From positions 248,001 to 312,000 of the forward strand of contig CANNGH010000003.1 in assembly GCA_947504115.1 (NCBI GenBank): a stretch of DNA of 64,000 nucleotides, given 5' to 3'. Below, piece after piece: positions 1-8,084 of the stretch. The number at the start of each line of letters is the position of its first letter. The first letter of the stretch is position 1. The position numbers and the translations under genes are program-made. The stretch comes from an uncultured Sedimentitalea sp. Its GTDB lineage: Bacteria > Pseudomonadota > Alphaproteobacteria > Rhodobacterales > Rhodobacteraceae. Below the pieces are notes generated by a model. It had not been told where the DNA came from, did not search any database, and worked only from the letters and a program-made list of their open reading frames with translations.

Positions 1-840
1 GGGCAGCATGATGCGCAAATTGCCCTCGTGTTCGTCATGCCAGTCCGACAGCACGTCATAGGGCGCGCGCGCCAGTTCCGCGTCCGAATCCGCCAGCGCG
101 GCATAGACCATGGGCAGTTCGTGGGCATTGGTGCCGATCGCCTCCATCTCGCGATGCATGGCGATCTTGCAGTTCGAGGTGCCGGTGAACGCGTCGCCCA
201 GACCCTCGCCCAGCGCCTGAACGCACCAGTCCTGCCAGAGGAAGGAATGCCGCCGCCTTGTGCCGAAATCGGCGATGTTCAGGTCTTCGAGATCGCGCAG
301 ACGCTCGACCTTTTCCCACAATTTCGTCATGGCGCGGGCGTAAAGCACCTGTAGTTCGAACCGGTCCATCCGGTTCAGCACCGCCCGGCTGCGCAATTCC
401 ATAAGCACCGCCAGCGCCGGAATTTCCCACAGCATCACCTCGGGCCAGGCACCTTCGAACGTCAGTTCATACTGATCGCCCTTGCGCTCCAGGTAATAGG
501 GCGGCAGGCGCAGGTTCTCGAACCATTCCATGAAATCCGAACGGAACATCTGGCGTTTGCCATAGAACGTGTTGCCGCGCAGCCAGGTGCTTTCGCCGCG
601 CGACAGCGACAGCGAGCGGATGTGGTCGAGTTGTTCGCGCAACTCGCCCTCGTCGATCAGATCGGCCAGCGGAATATGCGTTGACCGGTTGATCAGGCTG
701 AACGTGACCTGCGTATCGGGCCGGTTGCGGAACACCGACTGGCACATCAGCAGCTTGTAGAAATCCGTGTCGATCAGCGATCTGACGATCGGGTCGATCT
801 TCCACTTGTGGTTATAGACGCGGGTGGCGATATCGACCAT
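1..840 (-). CDS. pncB: Nicotinate phosphoribosyltransferase, 3' end cut by window edge
   Basis: Converts nicotinate, PRPP and ATP to nicotinate mononucleotide in the NAD salvage (Preiss-Handler) route; cytoplasmic. 280 codons are visible from an ATG at 840, and the frame stays open to base 1. The family N-terminal motif TDFYKLLM lies at residues 25-32. The motif GTNAHELP carries H240, which aligns with the histidine phosphorylated in bacterial PncB. The rest of the protein lies outside the window. It sits 58 bases downstream of pncA on the same strand, so the two salvage steps are probably co-transcribed. Confidence 0.93.
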   Translation of the reverse strand, partial: MVDIATRVYNHKWKIDPIVRSLIDTDFYKLLMCQSVFRNRPDTQVTFSLINRSTHIPLADLIDEGELREQLDHIRSLSLSRGESTWLRGNTFYGKRQMFRSDFMEWFENLRLPPYYLERKGDQYELTFEGAWPEVMLWEIPALAVLMELRSRAVLNRMDRFELQVLYARAMTKLWEKVERLRDLEDLNIADFGTRRRHSFLWQDWCVQALGEGLGDAFTGTSNCKIAMHREMEAIGTNAHELPMVYAALADSDAELARAPYDVLSDWHDEHEGNLRIMLP

Positions 841-898
841 GGGTGGCTCCATCGGTTTTGCGCGTTAGAGCAAGGGGCGCGCGCTTTGTCCAGCGACC

Positions 899-1501
899 CT
901 ATGCGCCCGAAAGCCGCACGCCGGTCGCTTTCATCGCCGCAACGGCCGCCGCAAGCGATCCGTCAAGGTCGATGGCGCGGCTTTCCTCCATCCGAACGGT
1001 GACGCCGAAACCCAGACGCGCGGCATCCACGGCCGAGTAGTGCACGCAGAAATCGGTGGCGAGCCCCGCCAGCGTCAGATCGGTGATACCGCGCGTGCGC
1101 AGATACCCCTCAAGCCCGGTGGGGGTTTCGTGGTCGTTCTCGAAAAATGCCGAATAGCTGTCGATATTACGGCGGAATCCCTTGCGGATGATCATGTCGG
1201 CGCGGTCGGTTTGCAGATCGTCGTGAAATGCACCGCCGCGCGTGCCCTGCATGCAATGATCCGGCCAGAGCACCTGCGCGCCATAGGGCATGTCGATCAC
1301 CTCGTAGGGCGATTTGCCGAGATGGGAGGACGCGAACGAACCGTGGCCCGCCGGATGCCAATCCTGCGTCAGGATCACCGCATCGAAATCCCCCATCATC
1401 GCGTTGATGCGGGGAACGATCATGTCGCCCTCGGGCACGGCCAGCGCGCCACCGGGGCAGAAATCGTTCTGGATGTCGATCACGATCAGGGCGTTCGTCA
1501 T
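899..1501 (-). CDS. pncA: Nicotinamidase (pyrazinamidase)
   Basis: Hydrolyses nicotinamide to nicotinate and ammonia and so feeds PncB. The 200-residue protein is an isochorismatase-fold hydrolase of the usual PncA length. Visible catalytic triad: D9 (VIDIQNDF), K107 (IRKGF) and C152 (ATDFC). Metal ligands are D47 and H49 (TQDWHP), with H53 and H82 (PDHC). The ATG at 1501 follows a purine-rich AGGAG-like site. It is divergent from trhO across 94 bases and is first gene of the probable pncA-pncB operon. Confidence 0.95.
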   Translation of the reverse strand: MTNALIVIDIQNDFCPGGALAVPEGDMIVPRINAMMGDFDAVILTQDWHPAGHGSFASSHLGKSPYEVIDMPYGAQVLWPDHCMQGTRGGAFHDDLQTDRADMIIRKGFRRNIDSYSAFFENDHETPTGLEGYLRTRGITDLTLAGLATDFCVHYSAVDAARLGFGVTVRMEESRAIDLDGSLAAAVAAMKATGVRLSGA

Positions 1502-1595
1502 GGTCTTGCTCCTTTCGCCTTGGGGTAGGACAAGGTGCGCACCGCGTCAATGCGACCCTCTTGCGCGGCGGCGGCACCAAGCGTAAATCGCCGCC

Positions 1596-2504
1596 ATGCA
1601 TGTGATCGCCGCGCTTTATCATTTCACCCGTTTCGACGATCCCGCAGCGCTGAAACCGGCGCTGGCGGCATTGTGCGAGGCGCAAGGGGTCAAGGGCACG
1701 CTGCTTTTGGCACGCGAGGGGATCAACGGCACCATTGCCGGGCCGCGCACCGGGATCGACGCGGTTCTGGCGCATATCCGCGCCCTGCCCGGCTGCGCGG
1801 CGCTGGAGTGGAAAGAGGCGGCCAGCGAAACGCCGCCCTTCGGCAAGCTGAAGGTGCGCCTGAAACGCGAGATCGTGACCATGGGCCAGCCCGATGTCGA
1901 TCCGCGCGCGCAAGTCGGACATTATGTCGAGCCGGACCAGTGGAACGATCTGATCCGCAGCCCCGATGTCGCCGTCATCGACACCCGCAACGATTACGAG
2001 GTCGCCATCGGCACGTTTCAACGCGCGATCGACCCGCAGACCCAAAGCTTTGGCGAATTTCCCGCATGGTGGGAGGCGAACAAGCACCGTTTCCACAACA
2101 AGCGCGTCGCCATGTTCTGCACTGGCGGTATCCGCTGCGAGAAATCCACCAACTACCTGCTGAGCCAGGGGGTCGAGGAGGTCTATCACCTCAAGGGCGG
2201 CATCCTGAACTATCTGGAAGAGATTCCCGCACAGGACAGCACCTGGCAGGGCGATTGTTTCGTGTTCGACAACCGCGTGAGCGTCGGCCACGGGTTGCAA
2301 CAGGGGCCGCATCTGCTGTGCCACGGCTGCCGTCGCCCGATTCTGCCCGAAGATATGTCGCGCCCGGAATACGAGGCCGGCGTGTCGTGCCATCACTGCA
2401 TCGACGAGACGTCGGAGGCAGACAAGGCGCGGTTCCGCGAACGTCAGAAGCAGATCGCTCTGGCCCGCGCGCGTGGCGAGGTGCATCTGCCCGTTGCCGG
2501 ATAA
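1596..2504 (+). CDS. trhO: tRNA uridine(34) hydroxylase, rhodanese-domain protein (TrhO/YceA family)
   Basis: The family makes 5-hydroxyuridine at tRNA position 34 in an oxygen-dependent reaction. The 302-residue protein has the expected order: an N-terminal acylphosphatase-like region (1-95), a rhodanese domain (about 115-215) with active loop CTGGIRC (C175), and a C-terminal zinc-finger-like region with four cysteines (CHGC and CHHC). Length and domain order match the family. It is transcribed alone, divergent from pncA. Confidence 0.92.
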   Translation: MHVIAALYHFTRFDDPAALKPALAALCEAQGVKGTLLLAREGINGTIAGPRTGIDAVLAHIRALPGCAALEWKEAASETPPFGKLKVRLKREIVTMGQPDVDPRAQVGHYVEPDQWNDLIRSPDVAVIDTRNDYEVAIGTFQRAIDPQTQSFGEFPAWWEANKHRFHNKRVAMFCTGGIRCEKSTNYLLSQGVEEVYHLKGGILNYLEEIPAQDSTWQGDCFVFDNRVSVGHGLQQGPHLLCHGCRRPILPEDMSRPEYEAGVSCHHCIDETSEADKARFRERQKQIALARARGEVHLPVAG

Positions 2505-2594
2505 CGCTGGCAAAACGTCGCTTTGCCCGAAACTCCGCGCTTTGCCCTTGCCATCCGCTTCGCTAGGGTGCGTGCAAACAACAGGCGGGCAGAC

Positions 2595-3824
2595 ATGACA
2601 TTCACCAGACGTAATACCATTCTCATCGGCGCAGCCGCGTTTCTGGCAGCATGTGGCGGCGGCGCGGGCGTAACGCCGACCCCAAGCAATCTGCGTCCTG
2701 TGCCGAACCCGAAATTCGATGCGTGGGTGGTGGCATTCCGTCCGCGTGCGCAGGCGCAGGGCATCTCGACCGCGACGCTGAATGCGGCCTTTCGCGATGT
2801 GGGCTATCTGCCCGGCGTGATCGAGCGCGACCGCAGCCAGACCGAATTCACCCGCACGCTGGAGGATTATCTGGCCATCGCCGCGTCGGACGAACGTGTG
2901 AGCAAGGGGCGCGCGGCATACGGGCGCCATCAGGTCACGCTGGCGGCGATCAGTGCGCGTTATGGCGTCGATCCGGCGATCATCACCGCAATCTGGGGGC
3001 TGGAAAGCCGCTATGGCGAACGGCGCGGCGATATCCCGGTAATCTCGGCGGTTTCAACGCTGGCGTTCGACGGGCGGCGCGGCGCGTTCTTTGAAAAGCA
3101 ACTGATCGCGGCGCTGAAAATCCTGCAGAACGGCGATATCCCGGCCGCGCGCATGACCGGAAGCTGGGCGGGTGCCATGGGACATACGCAATTCATCCCG
3201 ACATCCTATCTGGCCTATGCGGTCGATTTCACCGGCGACGGGCGGCGCGATATCTGGTCCGAGGATCCCTCGGACGCGCTGGCCTCGACAGCGGCCTATC
3301 TCAGCCGCTCGGGCTGGGTGCGGGGGCAGCCCTGGGGCGTCGAAGTGCAACTGCCATCGGGTTTCAACCGAGGCATGGCCGGGCGCGGCACCACGCGCAG
3401 CCCCGCCGCATGGGCCGGCATGGGCGTGCGCGCGGTGGATGGCGGCACGGTGCCCAACCATGGTGCGGCGTCGATCCTGATTCCGATGGGGGTGAACGGC
3501 CCGGCCTTCATGGTGTTCCGCAACTTCACCGTCATCACCCGCTATAACAACGCCGAGAACTATGTGATCGGCATCGGCCATCTGGCGGACCGCATCCGCG
3601 GCGGCGGGCCGCTGCGTGCCAGTTTTCCGCCGGACGCCCAAGGGCTGACCATCGACGACCGCAAGGAATTGCAGCGCCGCCTGACCGCCGCCGGGTTCGA
3701 TACCGAAGGCAGCGACGGTGTGATCGGCGCGAAAACCCGCACCGCGATCAGCGCTTATCAGCAAAGCGCGGGGCTGTCCGTAACGGGCGAACCCTCGCGC
3801 GACCTTCTGGCCCGCCTGCGATAG
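2595..3824 (+). CDS. Lytic murein transglycosylase, MltB/SLT_2 family lipoprotein with C-terminal peptidoglycan-binding domain
   Basis: Cleaves the glycan strand of peptidoglycan non-hydrolytically; predicted to be anchored in the envelope. From the ATG at 2595 the protein is 409 residues. The lipoprotein signal ends in LAAC, with C20 as the lipidated residue; this decides the start against an upstream in-frame ATG at 2523. The SLT_2 domain (about 35-330) contains the family motif AIWGLESRYG, with E137 as predicted catalytic acid. The last 60 residues (LTIDDRKELQRRL onward) form a PG_binding_1 domain. It is followed after 30 bases by the FNT gene. Confidence 0.93.
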   Translation: MTFTRRNTILIGAAAFLAACGGGAGVTPTPSNLRPVPNPKFDAWVVAFRPRAQAQGISTATLNAAFRDVGYLPGVIERDRSQTEFTRTLEDYLAIAASDERVSKGRAAYGRHQVTLAAISARYGVDPAIITAIWGLESRYGERRGDIPVISAVSTLAFDGRRGAFFEKQLIAALKILQNGDIPAARMTGSWAGAMGHTQFIPTSYLAYAVDFTGDGRRDIWSEDPSDALASTAAYLSRSGWVRGQPWGVEVQLPSGFNRGMAGRGTTRSPAAWAGMGVRAVDGGTVPNHGAASILIPMGVNGPAFMVFRNFTVITRYNNAENYVIGIGHLADRIRGGGPLRASFPPDAQGLTIDDRKELQRRLTAAGFDTEGSDGVIGAKTRTAISAYQQSAGLSVTGEPSRDLLARLR

Positions 3825-3854
3825 AACAGCCATGTTTTCAACCAGAGAGACAGG

Positions 3855-4697
3855 ATGAAACGCGAGCAGATCGAGGAAACCTCGTCCGGTAAAGAGGTCC
3901 AGTCAGCCTCGGAAGAACACTCGGTCAAATCGGCCACCCGCCTGACGGCGCGGCTGGTCTATGAGGTGGTGCGCCGGGACGGGATCGAGGAATTGTCGCG
4001 TCCGGTGGCGTCACTGGTCTGGTCCGGACTGGCGGCGGGGATCCTGATCAGCTTTTCGGTTCTGGGCATGGCGATCCTGCGCCATGCCCTGCCCGATACC
4101 CCGTGGCGCCCGATCGCGGAATCCGCGGGCTATTCGCTGGGGTTTCTGATCGTGATCCTTGGACGGATGCAGCTTTTCACGGAGAACACCATCACGACGG
4201 TCCTGCCGCTGGTCGGATCGCCGACGGTGAACAACCTGGGAAAGGTCGCGCGGCTGTGGAGCGTGGTTCTTGTGGCCAACGTGGTCGGCGCCTTTGCCGC
4301 GGCGGTGTTTATCGCCCATAGCGGCGCATTGGACGGCGCGATCATCGGGATCATCGACGATATATCCCGCGCCTCCATCATGATCGACGCGCCCCAGGCA
4401 TTCGTCCGCGCGGTTCCCGCCGGCGTGCTGATCGCTGCAATCGTGTGGCTTCTGCCCTCCTCGGGGGGCAATTCCTTTTCCGTCATCCTGACTTTCACAT
4501 GGCTGATTTCCGCGGGCGAATTCAACCACGTGATCGCGGAATCCGTCGAGGCGGGATTTCTTGTCGTCACGGGCACCATGTATCCGGGCGCGGCGCTTTT
4601 CCAGTTTTTCGTGCCTGTGCTTCTGGGCAACGTGGTCGGCGGCACGCTGATTTTCGCGCTCATGGCCTGGGGCCAGGTGCATCACGAGGTTTCATGA
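3855..4697 (+). CDS. Formate/nitrite transporter (FNT) family protein, YfdC-like
   Basis: Integral membrane protein of 280 residues in the FNT channel family; substrate unknown. It has a charged N-terminal tail of about 50 residues followed by six hydrophobic segments. Segment LGRMQLFTENTITTVLPL corresponds to the conserved pore-loop region of FNT proteins. The long hydrophilic N-terminus resembles the YfdC branch rather than FocA or NirC. Its stop is 18 bases before the MgtC-like gene, so the two are likely co-transcribed. No formate or nitrite enzyme lies nearby to suggest a substrate. Confidence 0.85.
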   Translation: MKREQIEETSSGKEVQSASEEHSVKSATRLTARLVYEVVRRDGIEELSRPVASLVWSGLAAGILISFSVLGMAILRHALPDTPWRPIAESAGYSLGFLIVILGRMQLFTENTITTVLPLVGSPTVNNLGKVARLWSVVLVANVVGAFAAAVFIAHSGALDGAIIGIIDDISRASIMIDAPQAFVRAVPAGVLIAAIVWLLPSSGGNSFSVILTFTWLISAGEFNHVIAESVEAGFLVVTGTMYPGAALFQFFVPVLLGNVVGGTLIFALMAWGQVHHEVS

Positions 4698-4715
4698 CAC
4701 CGGAGCAACCCCGCC

Positions 4716-5216
4716 ATGACCTGGGATGATTTCCTGAACGAGATCGCGCAACCGTCCTTCCTGCCATGGGAGCTGCTTTTGCTGCGGCTGGGCGGCGCGG
4801 TCGTGCTGTGCGCCGTAATCGGGTTCGAGCGTGAAACCCGCGACCGTCCAGCCGGTTTGCGCACCCACATGCTGATCGGTCTTGCGGCGGCGCTGTATTC
4901 GCTTTTGATGCTGGATATCGTGTCGCGCTATGACAGTTTTCCCGGAATGGTGCGCACCGATCCCTTGCGCATCATCGAGGCGGTGACCGGGGGCGTTGCC
5001 TTTCTGGCTGCGGGCATGATCGTCTTTTCGCAAGGCAAGGTGCACGGGCTGACGACCGGGGCCAGCATGTGGCTGGCCGCGGCGATCGGGGTGGCGACGG
5101 GAATCGGGCTGTGGTCGGTCGCGCTCATGGCGACGGTCCTTGGGCTGCTCATTATCCGTATCGTCATGTTCGCCGAAAAGAAGGCTTTTTCGGACGACGG
5201 CATGATTGACGAATAA
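4716..5216 (+). CDS. MgtC/SapB family membrane protein
   Basis: A 166-residue membrane protein with about five hydrophobic segments. The conserved MgtC motif ERETRDRPAGLRTH lies at the first cytoplasmic loop. Family members affect magnesium homeostasis or F-ATPase activity in pathogens; the role in free-living relatives is not settled. The C-terminal cytosolic ACT-like domain of long MgtC proteins is absent, so this is the short SapB-type form. It is probably in one operon with the upstream FNT gene and is convergent with the PRC-barrel gene. Confidence 0.87.
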   Translation: MTWDDFLNEIAQPSFLPWELLLLRLGGAVVLCAVIGFERETRDRPAGLRTHMLIGLAAALYSLLMLDIVSRYDSFPGMVRTDPLRIIEAVTGGVAFLAAGMIVFSQGKVHGLTTGASMWLAAAIGVATGIGLWSVALMATVLGLLIIRIVMFAEKKAFSDDGMIDE

Positions 5217-5229
5217 GGCGCATAAAAAA

Positions 5230-5251
5230 GGGGCCGCAATCACGCGGCCCC
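5230..5251 (-). terminator. Rho-independent terminator of the PRC-barrel gene
   Basis: Perfect 8-bp stem GGGGCCGC/GCGGCCCC with a six-base loop. On the minus strand it is followed by a run of six T, as expected for an intrinsic terminator. On the plus strand no T run follows, so it may act only weakly for the MgtC-like gene. Confidence 0.85.
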
Positions 5252-5278
5252 TGTCGAAAAAGTCGGAAAGTCGATGAC

Positions 5279-6190
5279 TTATTCTTCGTATTCAGGCAGG
5301 TTTTCCAGCTCTTCCTGCGTCATGCCGACATAAACGCGCGGCGTCTCGTCGTTCTCGGTCCGCATCAGGCGCAGCTCATCGAAGCTGAGCGCAACATGCT
5401 TTTCGCCGATCCCGAGAAAGCCGCCCACATCGATGACCGCATCGGTCACCTTGCCGTCTTCACCGAGGATCAGTTTACCGACTTCGCCGATGCGTTCGTC
5501 GTTGGAGCCGTAAACCGACGCACCTTCAAGATCTTCGGCGGTGTAATCGGCGACATCGGTTTCCATCAGGCCACTCTCGGCGCGGGCCGAACGGTAACCT
5601 TCGCCATACGCGGTTTCCTCTTCATAGGCATCGCCTTCGCCCAGCACAGCCGCGTCGCCCTTGTAGACGACAAAGAACTCGCCCTCGTCATCGCCGTCCG
5701 GTACGAACGCCAGGTCATCCATGGAAATCCGCACGCTGCGGTCGCCCATGTCGAGAAAACCGCCGACGCCCGCGATCACGGTATCGACCGTGCCTTCGGG
5801 AGAGATCAGCACGTCCTCGATCTCGCCCAGGTTCTCCCAGTCATCCGCAGGATCGGTTACATCGGTGCGCGCGCTGAGGGCGTCGGCATCTTCGGCCGCA
5901 ACGCCGCCCTCGCGGGTATAGATGGTCCGACCGAGGAAGTCGCTGGCGCGCAATTCCATGTCATTGGCCATATAGGCCGGATTGCCGAACATGTTATCCT
6001 GATCGGCACTCGCCGCTTCATCGACTTCCGGTTCCGCCTGCATATCGGTTGCGGCCGGATCGGTCTGATTGTCCATCGTGGTGGCTTCGTTCGTGGTCGC
6101 CTGATCGTCAACCGGTTCCGTGGTTTCCTGTGCGAAAGCCGGGCCCGAGACGAGCGCGACCAGAGCGGTTGTTGCGAGAAGCTTTTTCAT
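5279..6190 (-). CDS. Secreted acidic protein with two PRC-barrel domains
   Basis: A 303-residue protein with a clear Sec signal peptide (1-21, cleavage after PAFA). An acidic, Thr/Ala/Asp-rich linker spans about 22-75. Two PRC-barrel domains follow, each with the core pattern D-A-V-I-x-V-G-G-F-L-(G/D)-(I/M)-G (about 80-175 and 205-300). PRC-barrels bind diverse partners, so the exact function is unknown; periplasmic stress function is inferred from context. A strong AAAGGAG site precedes the ATG. A near-consensus EcfG promoter lies about 50 bases upstream. Confidence 0.88.
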   Translation of the reverse strand: MKKLLATTALVALVSGPAFAQETTEPVDDQATTNEATTMDNQTDPAATDMQAEPEVDEAASADQDNMFGNPAYMANDMELRASDFLGRTIYTREGGVAAEDADALSARTDVTDPADDWENLGEIEDVLISPEGTVDTVIAGVGGFLDMGDRSVRISMDDLAFVPDGDDEGEFFVVYKGDAAVLGEGDAYEEETAYGEGYRSARAESGLMETDVADYTAEDLEGASVYGSNDERIGEVGKLILGEDGKVTDAVIDVGGFLGIGEKHVALSFDELRLMRTENDETPRVYVGMTQEELENLPEYEE

Positions 6191-6237
6191 TTCGATCTCC
6201 TTTTACATCGAACCCGCAGCGGGTCCTCTGGCGACAC

Positions 6238-6263
6238 AACGTCGCTTAACCCGTTTGGTTTCC
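6238..6263 (-). promoter_or_regulatory. Candidate EcfG promoter for the PRC-barrel gene
   Basis: On the minus strand: GGAAA, 17 bases, CGTT. This has one mismatch (GGAAA for GGAAC) to the alphaproteobacterial EcfG consensus GGAAC-N16/17-CGTT. The predicted start would give a leader of about 40 bases to the ATG at 6190. Confidence 0.6.
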
Positions 6264-6371
6264 GGTATTTTTCAACAAAATTATATTTTCACAGCACCGG
6301 AACCCGGTGACGGCGCCAGAGGTTGAACTCCTCCCGGCTGCGAAAATCCGGTAAGTCCACGCGTCCCGATC

Positions 6372-6626
6372 TCACACTTCGGGGGCGCCGGGATCGGGGA
6401 CTGCCGGATTGACGTCATCACCCTTGTGATGGTCCCACGACGGATCGTTGCGCTTGATCCGGCGGGAAATGACATAGGCCACCGGATACATCAGAACGAC
6501 ACCGATGCCGACTGCGATCAGGATGGCCGTCCAACTGTAAAATCCCAGCACAAGAACCGTGATCAGCCCGATACCGGTCAGCACGGACCCCGTCATGAAC
6601 AACAAGACATAACTCAACCTGTCCAC
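6372..6626 (-). CDS. Small two-helix membrane protein of unknown function
   Basis: An 84-residue protein starting at a GTG (6626) preceded by GGAGAG. Two hydrophobic helices lie at about 7-29 and 33-52. A short basic-acidic cytosolic tail follows. No named domain is recognised. It has its own perfect EcfG promoter 33 bases upstream, so it is expected to be induced in the general stress response. It is divergent from the PLDc_N gene. Confidence 0.75.
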   Translation of the reverse strand: MDRLSYVLLFMTGSVLTGIGLITVLVLGFYSWTAILIAVGIGVVLMYPVAYVISRRIKRNDPSWDHHKGDDVNPAVPDPGAPEV

Positions 6627-6658
6627 GGCGCTCTCCTTTCCTGGTTACCCTTCGGACC

Positions 6659-6684
6659 AACGCCACAACCGGTGCAAGCGTTCC
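6659..6684 (-). promoter_or_regulatory. EcfG promoter, perfect consensus, for the 84-residue membrane protein
   Basis: On the minus strand: GGAAC, 17 bases, CGTT, an exact match. It is back to back with the plus-strand copy at 6694-6719. The two -10 regions are extended by a symmetric AACGCCAC/GTGGCGTT pair. Confidence 0.82.
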
Positions 6685-6693
6685 CGGCCACGC

Positions 6694-6719
6694 GGAACCG
6701 GATTGCCCATGGTGGCGTT
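6694..6719 (+). promoter_or_regulatory. EcfG promoter, perfect consensus, for the PLDc_N gene
   Basis: On the plus strand: GGAAC, 17 bases, CGTT, an exact match. The predicted transcript would start about 22 bases before the ATG at 6748, leaving room for the AAAGGAG ribosome site. Confidence 0.82.
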
Positions 6720-6747
6720 TGCCCGCCAGACAAAAAGGAGATTCGTA

Positions 6748-6933
6748 ATGGACAACTATGTCGGAATCGGTGGGTTGATCCTGCTCGCGCTGGATATATG
6801 GGCAATCGTTTCGATCATCAGCTCCCGTTCATCGACAGGTGCCAAGGTGCTGTGGACGCTGCTGGTGCTGGTCCTGCCGCTGGTCGGCTTCATCATTTGG
6901 CTGCTCGCGGGTCCGCGCTCATCACGAAGCTGA
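6748..6933 (+). CDS. PLDc_N domain small membrane protein
   Basis: A 61-residue protein with two hydrophobic helices. It matches the phospholipase D-nuclease N-terminal (PLDc_N) family: pattern W-x-(I/V)-x-x-I then K-x-x-W-x-L-x-V-L-x-L-P-x-x-G. Such stand-alone domains are membrane proteins of unknown function. The ATG at 6748 is chosen because AAAGGAG lies 7 bases before it and because the EcfG promoter at 6694-6719 lies downstream of an alternative in-frame start. It ends before a strong terminator. Confidence 0.82.
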   Translation: MDNYVGIGGLILLALDIWAIVSIISSRSSTGAKVLWTLLVLVLPLVGFIIWLLAGPRSSRS

Positions 6934-6960
6934 TGGCTTTCATCGACCTGAAAGGAAAAA

Positions 6961-6986
6961 CCCCCGGTAGAACAATCTACCGGGGG
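6961..6986. terminator. Bidirectional intrinsic terminator
   Basis: Perfect 10-bp stem CCCCCGGTAG/CTACCGGGGG with a six-base loop, followed by TTTT on the plus strand and by TTTTT on the minus strand. It separates the convergent PLDc_N gene and the DUF883/holin-like pair. Confidence 0.92.
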
Positions 6987-7006
6987 TTTTCTGTCGCATT
7001 CGTGTT

Positions 7007-7369
7007 TCAGCGGCGCGGTCGGCGCCGTTTGGCCGCCGCGCCCGCCTCGATCCCGAAAATGAACGCCTGCGCCAGGGGCGGCAGGTTGGAGGGTGGCGCG
7101 GATTGCGGCGGTGCGTCCGCCGGAGCGTGCGGTGGATCGATCGTGTCCCGATCGCGCGCACTGGCCAAGCCCAGAAGGACGAAACCGACGCCGATATAGA
7201 ACGTGCCGATCACCATCGCCGCCACGAATACGTTGACGCTGACCGCGATGACGATCCATGCCGCTGCGGTCAAAAAGGCGAGGCCCACCGCGAAAGACAG
7301 CGCCGCACTTGCGCACAATACCGTCTTTCGCGCTGCGCGCGCGACCGTTCGCTCGACTGCGGAGAACAT
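7007..7369 (-). CDS. Holin-like (phage holin 3_6 superfamily) membrane protein
   Basis: A 120-residue protein with two hydrophobic helices (about 20-43 and 47-68), then a Pro/Ala-rich tail and a basic C-terminus (AAAKRRRPRR). The arrangement resembles the Phage_holin_3_6/YqjE family, which in proteobacteria commonly follows DUF883 (ElaB/YqjD) genes. It starts one base after the stop of the DUF883 gene, so the two are translated from one message. No lysis role is implied; the name reflects the fold family only. Confidence 0.75.
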   Translation of the reverse strand: MFSAVERTVARAARKTVLCASAALSFAVGLAFLTAAAWIVIAVSVNVFVAAMVIGTFYIGVGFVLLGLASARDRDTIDPPHAPADAPPQSAPPSNLPPLAQAFIFGIEAGAAAKRRRPRR

Positions 7370-7370
7370 C

Positions 7371-7697
7371 CTAGCGGCGCGACGTCATCATACCGACGAG
7401 AAATCCGACACCCGCCGCGATGCCGAGTGCGGTCGCGGGCTGGCGCGTCACGAAATCGTTCGCCTGATGCTCCAGCTGTTGCGCACGGGCGCGGGCGGCA
7501 TCCACGCCGCTTTGCGCCAGATCTCCTGCGCGCTCGACACGCTCGCGCGCGGCCTCGCCCAGGCGGGCACCGCTGGCCCGGCCCAGATCCGCCATGGTCG
7601 TGGCCAAGGCGCTCACGTCCGACCGCAGCGCCTCGAGCTGTTCGGCAAGATCCTCGGTCGAGGGATTTTTCGTCGTCGGTGTATCGCTGCGTGCCAT
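7371..7697 (-). CDS. DUF883 (ElaB/YqjD/CsbD-group) membrane-anchored protein
   Basis: A 108-residue protein with a long amphipathic helical region (about 15-80) and a C-terminal transmembrane anchor with motif [19 protein letters not shown]. This layout is typical of ElaB/YqjD proteins, which associate with the inner membrane and, in E. coli, with ribosomes in stationary phase. The ATG at 7697 is chosen because AAGGAG lies just upstream; an in-frame ATG at 7751 would overlap the predicted promoter. It is first gene of a two-gene unit with the holin-like gene. Confidence 0.83.
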   Translation of the reverse strand: MARSDTPTTKNPSTEDLAEQLEALRSDVSALATTMADLGRASGARLGEAARERVERAGDLAQSGVDAARARAQQLEHQANDFVTRQPATALGIAAGVGFLVGMMTSRR

Positions 7698-7746
7698 CTT
7701 CGGCTCCTTCTTGAAAATCGGGGACGCGCCTTGCATCCCCATGGGT

Positions 7747-7772
7747 AACATCTGCCGTGCGTCTCGGGTTCC
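7747..7772 (-). promoter_or_regulatory. Candidate EcfG promoter for DUF883/holin-like genes
   Basis: On the minus strand: GGAAC, 17 bases, TGTT. One mismatch in the -10 (TGTT for CGTT). It lies 50 bases upstream of the chosen ATG at 7697 and back to back with the site at 7786-7811. Confidence 0.65.
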
Positions 7773-7785
7773 ATACAGAAAACGG

Positions 7786-7811
7786 GGAACTATTCCAATC
7801 GTGCCGGGGTT
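7786..7811 (+). promoter_or_regulatory. Candidate EcfG promoter for the DUF1328 gene
   Basis: On the plus strand: GGAAC, 17 bases, GGTT. One mismatch in the -10. It lies 37 bases upstream of the ATG at 7849. Confidence 0.6.
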
Positions 7812-7848
7812 TTACCCTCAGGTGGCAACTACGGAAAGGAACTGCATC

Positions 7849-8019
7849 ATGCTTTACTGGGCCCTCATATTTCTGGTCATCGCGCTGATCGCTGGTGTCT
7901 TCGGCTTTGGCGGAATCGCAAGCGCCTCGGCCGGGATCGCACAGATCCTGTTCTTCATCTTCATCGTGCTGTTCGTCGTCGCGTTGATTGCCCGCGCCGT
8001 AAGGGGACGTTCGCCCTGA
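7849..8019 (+). CDS. DUF1328 (YtjA-like) small membrane protein
   Basis: A 56-residue protein that starts [16 protein letters not shown] and has two hydrophobic helices; this is the whole DUF1328 domain. AAAGGA precedes the ATG. Homologues are widespread and often stress induced; biochemical function is unknown. It is a single gene between an EcfG-type promoter and a hairpin terminator. Confidence 0.87.
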   Translation: MLYWALIFLVIALIAGVFGFGGIASASAGIAQILFFIFIVLFVVALIARAVRGRSP

Positions 8020-8039
8020 GCGCGGACAGTACCGTAACT

Positions 8040-8074
8040 CAACAAGCGGGCGGCGGCGCATCGCCCGCTTGTTG
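8040..8074. terminator. Hairpin between convergent DUF1328 gene and phyR
   Basis: Perfect 13-bp inverted repeat (CAACAAGCGGGCG and its complement) with a nine-base loop. No clear T run follows on either strand, so it is called a terminator mainly from its strength and convergent position. Confidence 0.65.
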
Positions 8075-8084
8075 AGCGGACATA

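Noticed and set aside
1167-2930. Open frame of 587 codons on the minus strand
   Set aside because: It runs antisense across trhO and pncA, which have clear catalytic motifs. Its product has no recognisable domain and is Arg/Gly/Ala-rich, as is usual for antisense frames in GC-rich DNA.
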